NCBI RefSeq assembly: GCF_009707865.1
Contig: NZ_WMBA01000067.1
Coordinates: 1-43,743 of the forward strand
DNA length: 43,743 bases
Origin: Amycolatopsis pithecellobii
GTDB taxonomy: Bacteria > Actinomycetota > Actinomycetes > Mycobacteriales > Pseudonocardiaceae
Direction of reading: 5' to 3'
The notes beneath the pieces were generated by a model. It was not told the DNA's origin. It searched no databases and worked only from the letters and a program-made list of their open reading frames with translations. The position numbers and the translations under genes were made by a program. Below, one piece after another: positions 42,665 to 43,743 of the stretch (the stretch's first letter is position 1; the number at the start of each line of letters is the position of its first letter).

Positions 42665-42745
42665 GGATAAGTATCCGGTTTCGCCTTGCGGTAGCGGATG
42701 GAGGCCGCTACCGTTGCCATAAGTGGATAAGAATCCACTTATGGC
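42665..42745. promoter_or_regulatory. TetR/ALDH intergenic palindromes
   Basis: GCCATAAGTGGAT (42716-42728) and ATCCACTTATGGC (42733-42745) are perfect 13-bp arms around AAGA. A second site, GGATAAGTATCC (42665-42676), shares the core GGATAAGnATCC. Between them CGGTAGCGG (42689-42697) and CCGCTACCG (42705-42713) form a different perfect inverted repeat. Confidence 0.8.
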
Positions 42746-42764
42746 TCTGTGTGAAAGGTTCACG

Positions 42765-43743
42765 ATGACCACATCATTTACCGCCGAGACCGGCGCGGAT
42801 CCGGTCGGCAACTGGATCGACGGAAAGTGGAACCTGGGCGGCGACGTGCTCGAGTCCGTCGACCCCTCCACCGGGGAGATCGTCGGGACGTTCCATTCCG
42901 CGGGTGCCGGCGAGGGGGCGACGGCGATCGCGGCGGCCCGCGCGGCATTCGACACCACGGACTGGTCCCGCAACACCGAGGGCCGCGCGCGGGCGCTGCA
43001 CGATCTCGCGAGCAACCTCGATCACAACAGCGACGAGATCGCCACCATGATCGCGCGGGAGAACGGGAAACTCCTGTGGGAAGCGCGCGCCGAGGTCACG
43101 ATGGCCGCCGAGTCGCTGCGGATCAACGCCGCCCACGCCCGGCTCCAGGTGTTCGGGCACGCCGTCGAACAGGCCCCGGGAGTCTATTGGCACAACGTGC
43201 CCGAGGCGGTGGGCGTCGCGGGCATCATCTCCCCCTGGAACGGCCCGGTGCTGCTCAGCGTCCGGTCCATCGCCGCGGCCCTGGCGGCCGGGTGCACCGT
43301 GGTGGCGAAACTGCCCGGCCAGACCGCGATGATCAACGCGCTGCTATCCACAGCGGTCGCCGACACGGCCTCCCTTCCCGCCGGTGTGCTGAACATCGTC
43401 ACGGAGTCCGGCAACGAGGTCGCGCCGCTGCTGGTCAGCTCGCCAGACGTGGACATCGTCAGCTACACCGGCAGCACCCAGGTCGGCCGGGTCATCGCCG
43501 CCAACGCCGCACCCACGGTCAAGCGGCTCTCCCTCGAGCTCGGCGGAAAGACCCCTCTGGTGATCTTCGACGACGTGGACCTCGACGCCGTCGTCCGGGT
43601 GCTCGTGTTCTCCTGCACGTTCATGAACGGCCAGTACTGCGGCACGGGCGCCCGGGTCCTGGTTCAGCGGGGACTCGCCGACGCGCTGCGGACCACCCTG
43701 ACCGCCGCCCTGGAGACGGTTCGCGTCGGCCCCGCCCTCGACC
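42765..43743 (+). CDS. Aldehyde dehydrogenase, truncated by window end
   Basis: At least 326 residues of an NAD(P)-dependent aldehyde dehydrogenase. GVAGIISPWNGPVLLSVRSI, SYTGSTQVGRVIAA, the general-base segment LELGGKTPLVIFDD and the catalytic Cys in NGQYCGTGARVLVQ are present; the C terminus lies beyond the window. The N terminus begins MTTSFTAETGADPVGNWIDG. ATG 42765 has GAAAGG upstream. It oxidises an aldehyde to a carboxylic acid, presumably the last step for a substrate sensed by the divergent TetR. Confidence 0.94.
   Translation, partial: MTTSFTAETGADPVGNWIDGKWNLGGDVLESVDPSTGEIVGTFHSAGAGEGATAIAAARAAFDTTDWSRNTEGRARALHDLASNLDHNSDEIATMIARENGKLLWEARAEVTMAAESLRINAAHARLQVFGHAVEQAPGVYWHNVPEAVGVAGIISPWNGPVLLSVRSIAAALAAGCTVVAKLPGQTAMINALLSTAVADTASLPAGVLNIVTESGNEVAPLLVSSPDVDIVSYTGSTQVGRVIAANAAPTVKRLSLELGGKTPLVIFDDVDLDAVVRVLVFSCTFMNGQYCGTGARVLVQRGLADALRTTLTAALETVRVGPALD

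Overview
High-GC DNA with dense, mostly ATG/GTG-started genes on both strands. WhiB, an ECF sigma factor with a SnoaL-like tail, FbiC (coenzyme F420), a LytR-CpsA-Psr wall enzyme, a TIGR03086-type DinB-like protein and many TetR/MarR/GntR/AraC regulators point to a filamentous actinomycete, most likely Pseudonocardiaceae (Amycolatopsis-like). That placement is inference from gene content. There is no CRISPR array, no rRNA and no intact insertion sequence.

Layout. 0-5.4 kb: a J-domain/NERD membrane protein, small membrane and DUF proteins, an ECF sigma factor translationally coupled to a DinB-like protein, then two decayed genes of 4-oxalomesaconate metabolism (galB-like and ligK-like) joined by a deletion. 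5.4-8.0 kb: a PAP2 phosphatase convergent with a diacylglycerol-kinase-like lipid kinase, a tRNA-Leu(UAG), a DUF3618 protein and a hypothetical protein. 8.2-10.4 kb: a TetR regulator divergent from a Baeyer-Villiger-type flavin monooxygenase. 10.4-16.5 kb: an XRE regulator, LCP ligase, a phospholipase A2-like/acyltransferase fusion and a membrane diguanylate cyclase.

16.6-16.93 kb holds the most unusual object: four tandem micro-ORFs, each with its own Shine-Dalgarno sequence, encoding the hexapeptide M(S/A)NRDF. They lie between the diguanylate cyclase (divergent) and an MFS transporter (convergent). I do not recognise this as a described system.

18-26.6 kb: SDR, long-chain acyl-CoA ligase, kynureninase, LLM flavin oxidoreductase and fbiC. 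26.7-33 kb: an isolated transposase-like gene with its own leaderless promoter, a GH13 glucosidase, a 55-residue protein, an AraC regulator and a second Baeyer-Villiger-type monooxygenase, then an HxlR regulator. 33.4-35.7 kb: WhiB, a STAS anti-anti-sigma factor, an epoxide-hydrolase-like enzyme and a divergent MarR regulator with three operator-like sites. 35.7-43.7 kb: a catabolic region with a frameshifted Cys-type hydrolase, AraC, P450, GntR/FCD regulator, MhpA-like hydroxylase, a broken fumarylacetoacetate hydrolase, TetR and a truncated aldehyde dehydrogenase.

Recurring themes are divergent regulator/enzyme pairs with well-formed palindromes between them, leaderless regulator promoters, and selective decay of aromatic ring-fission catabolic genes (four broken genes at three loci).
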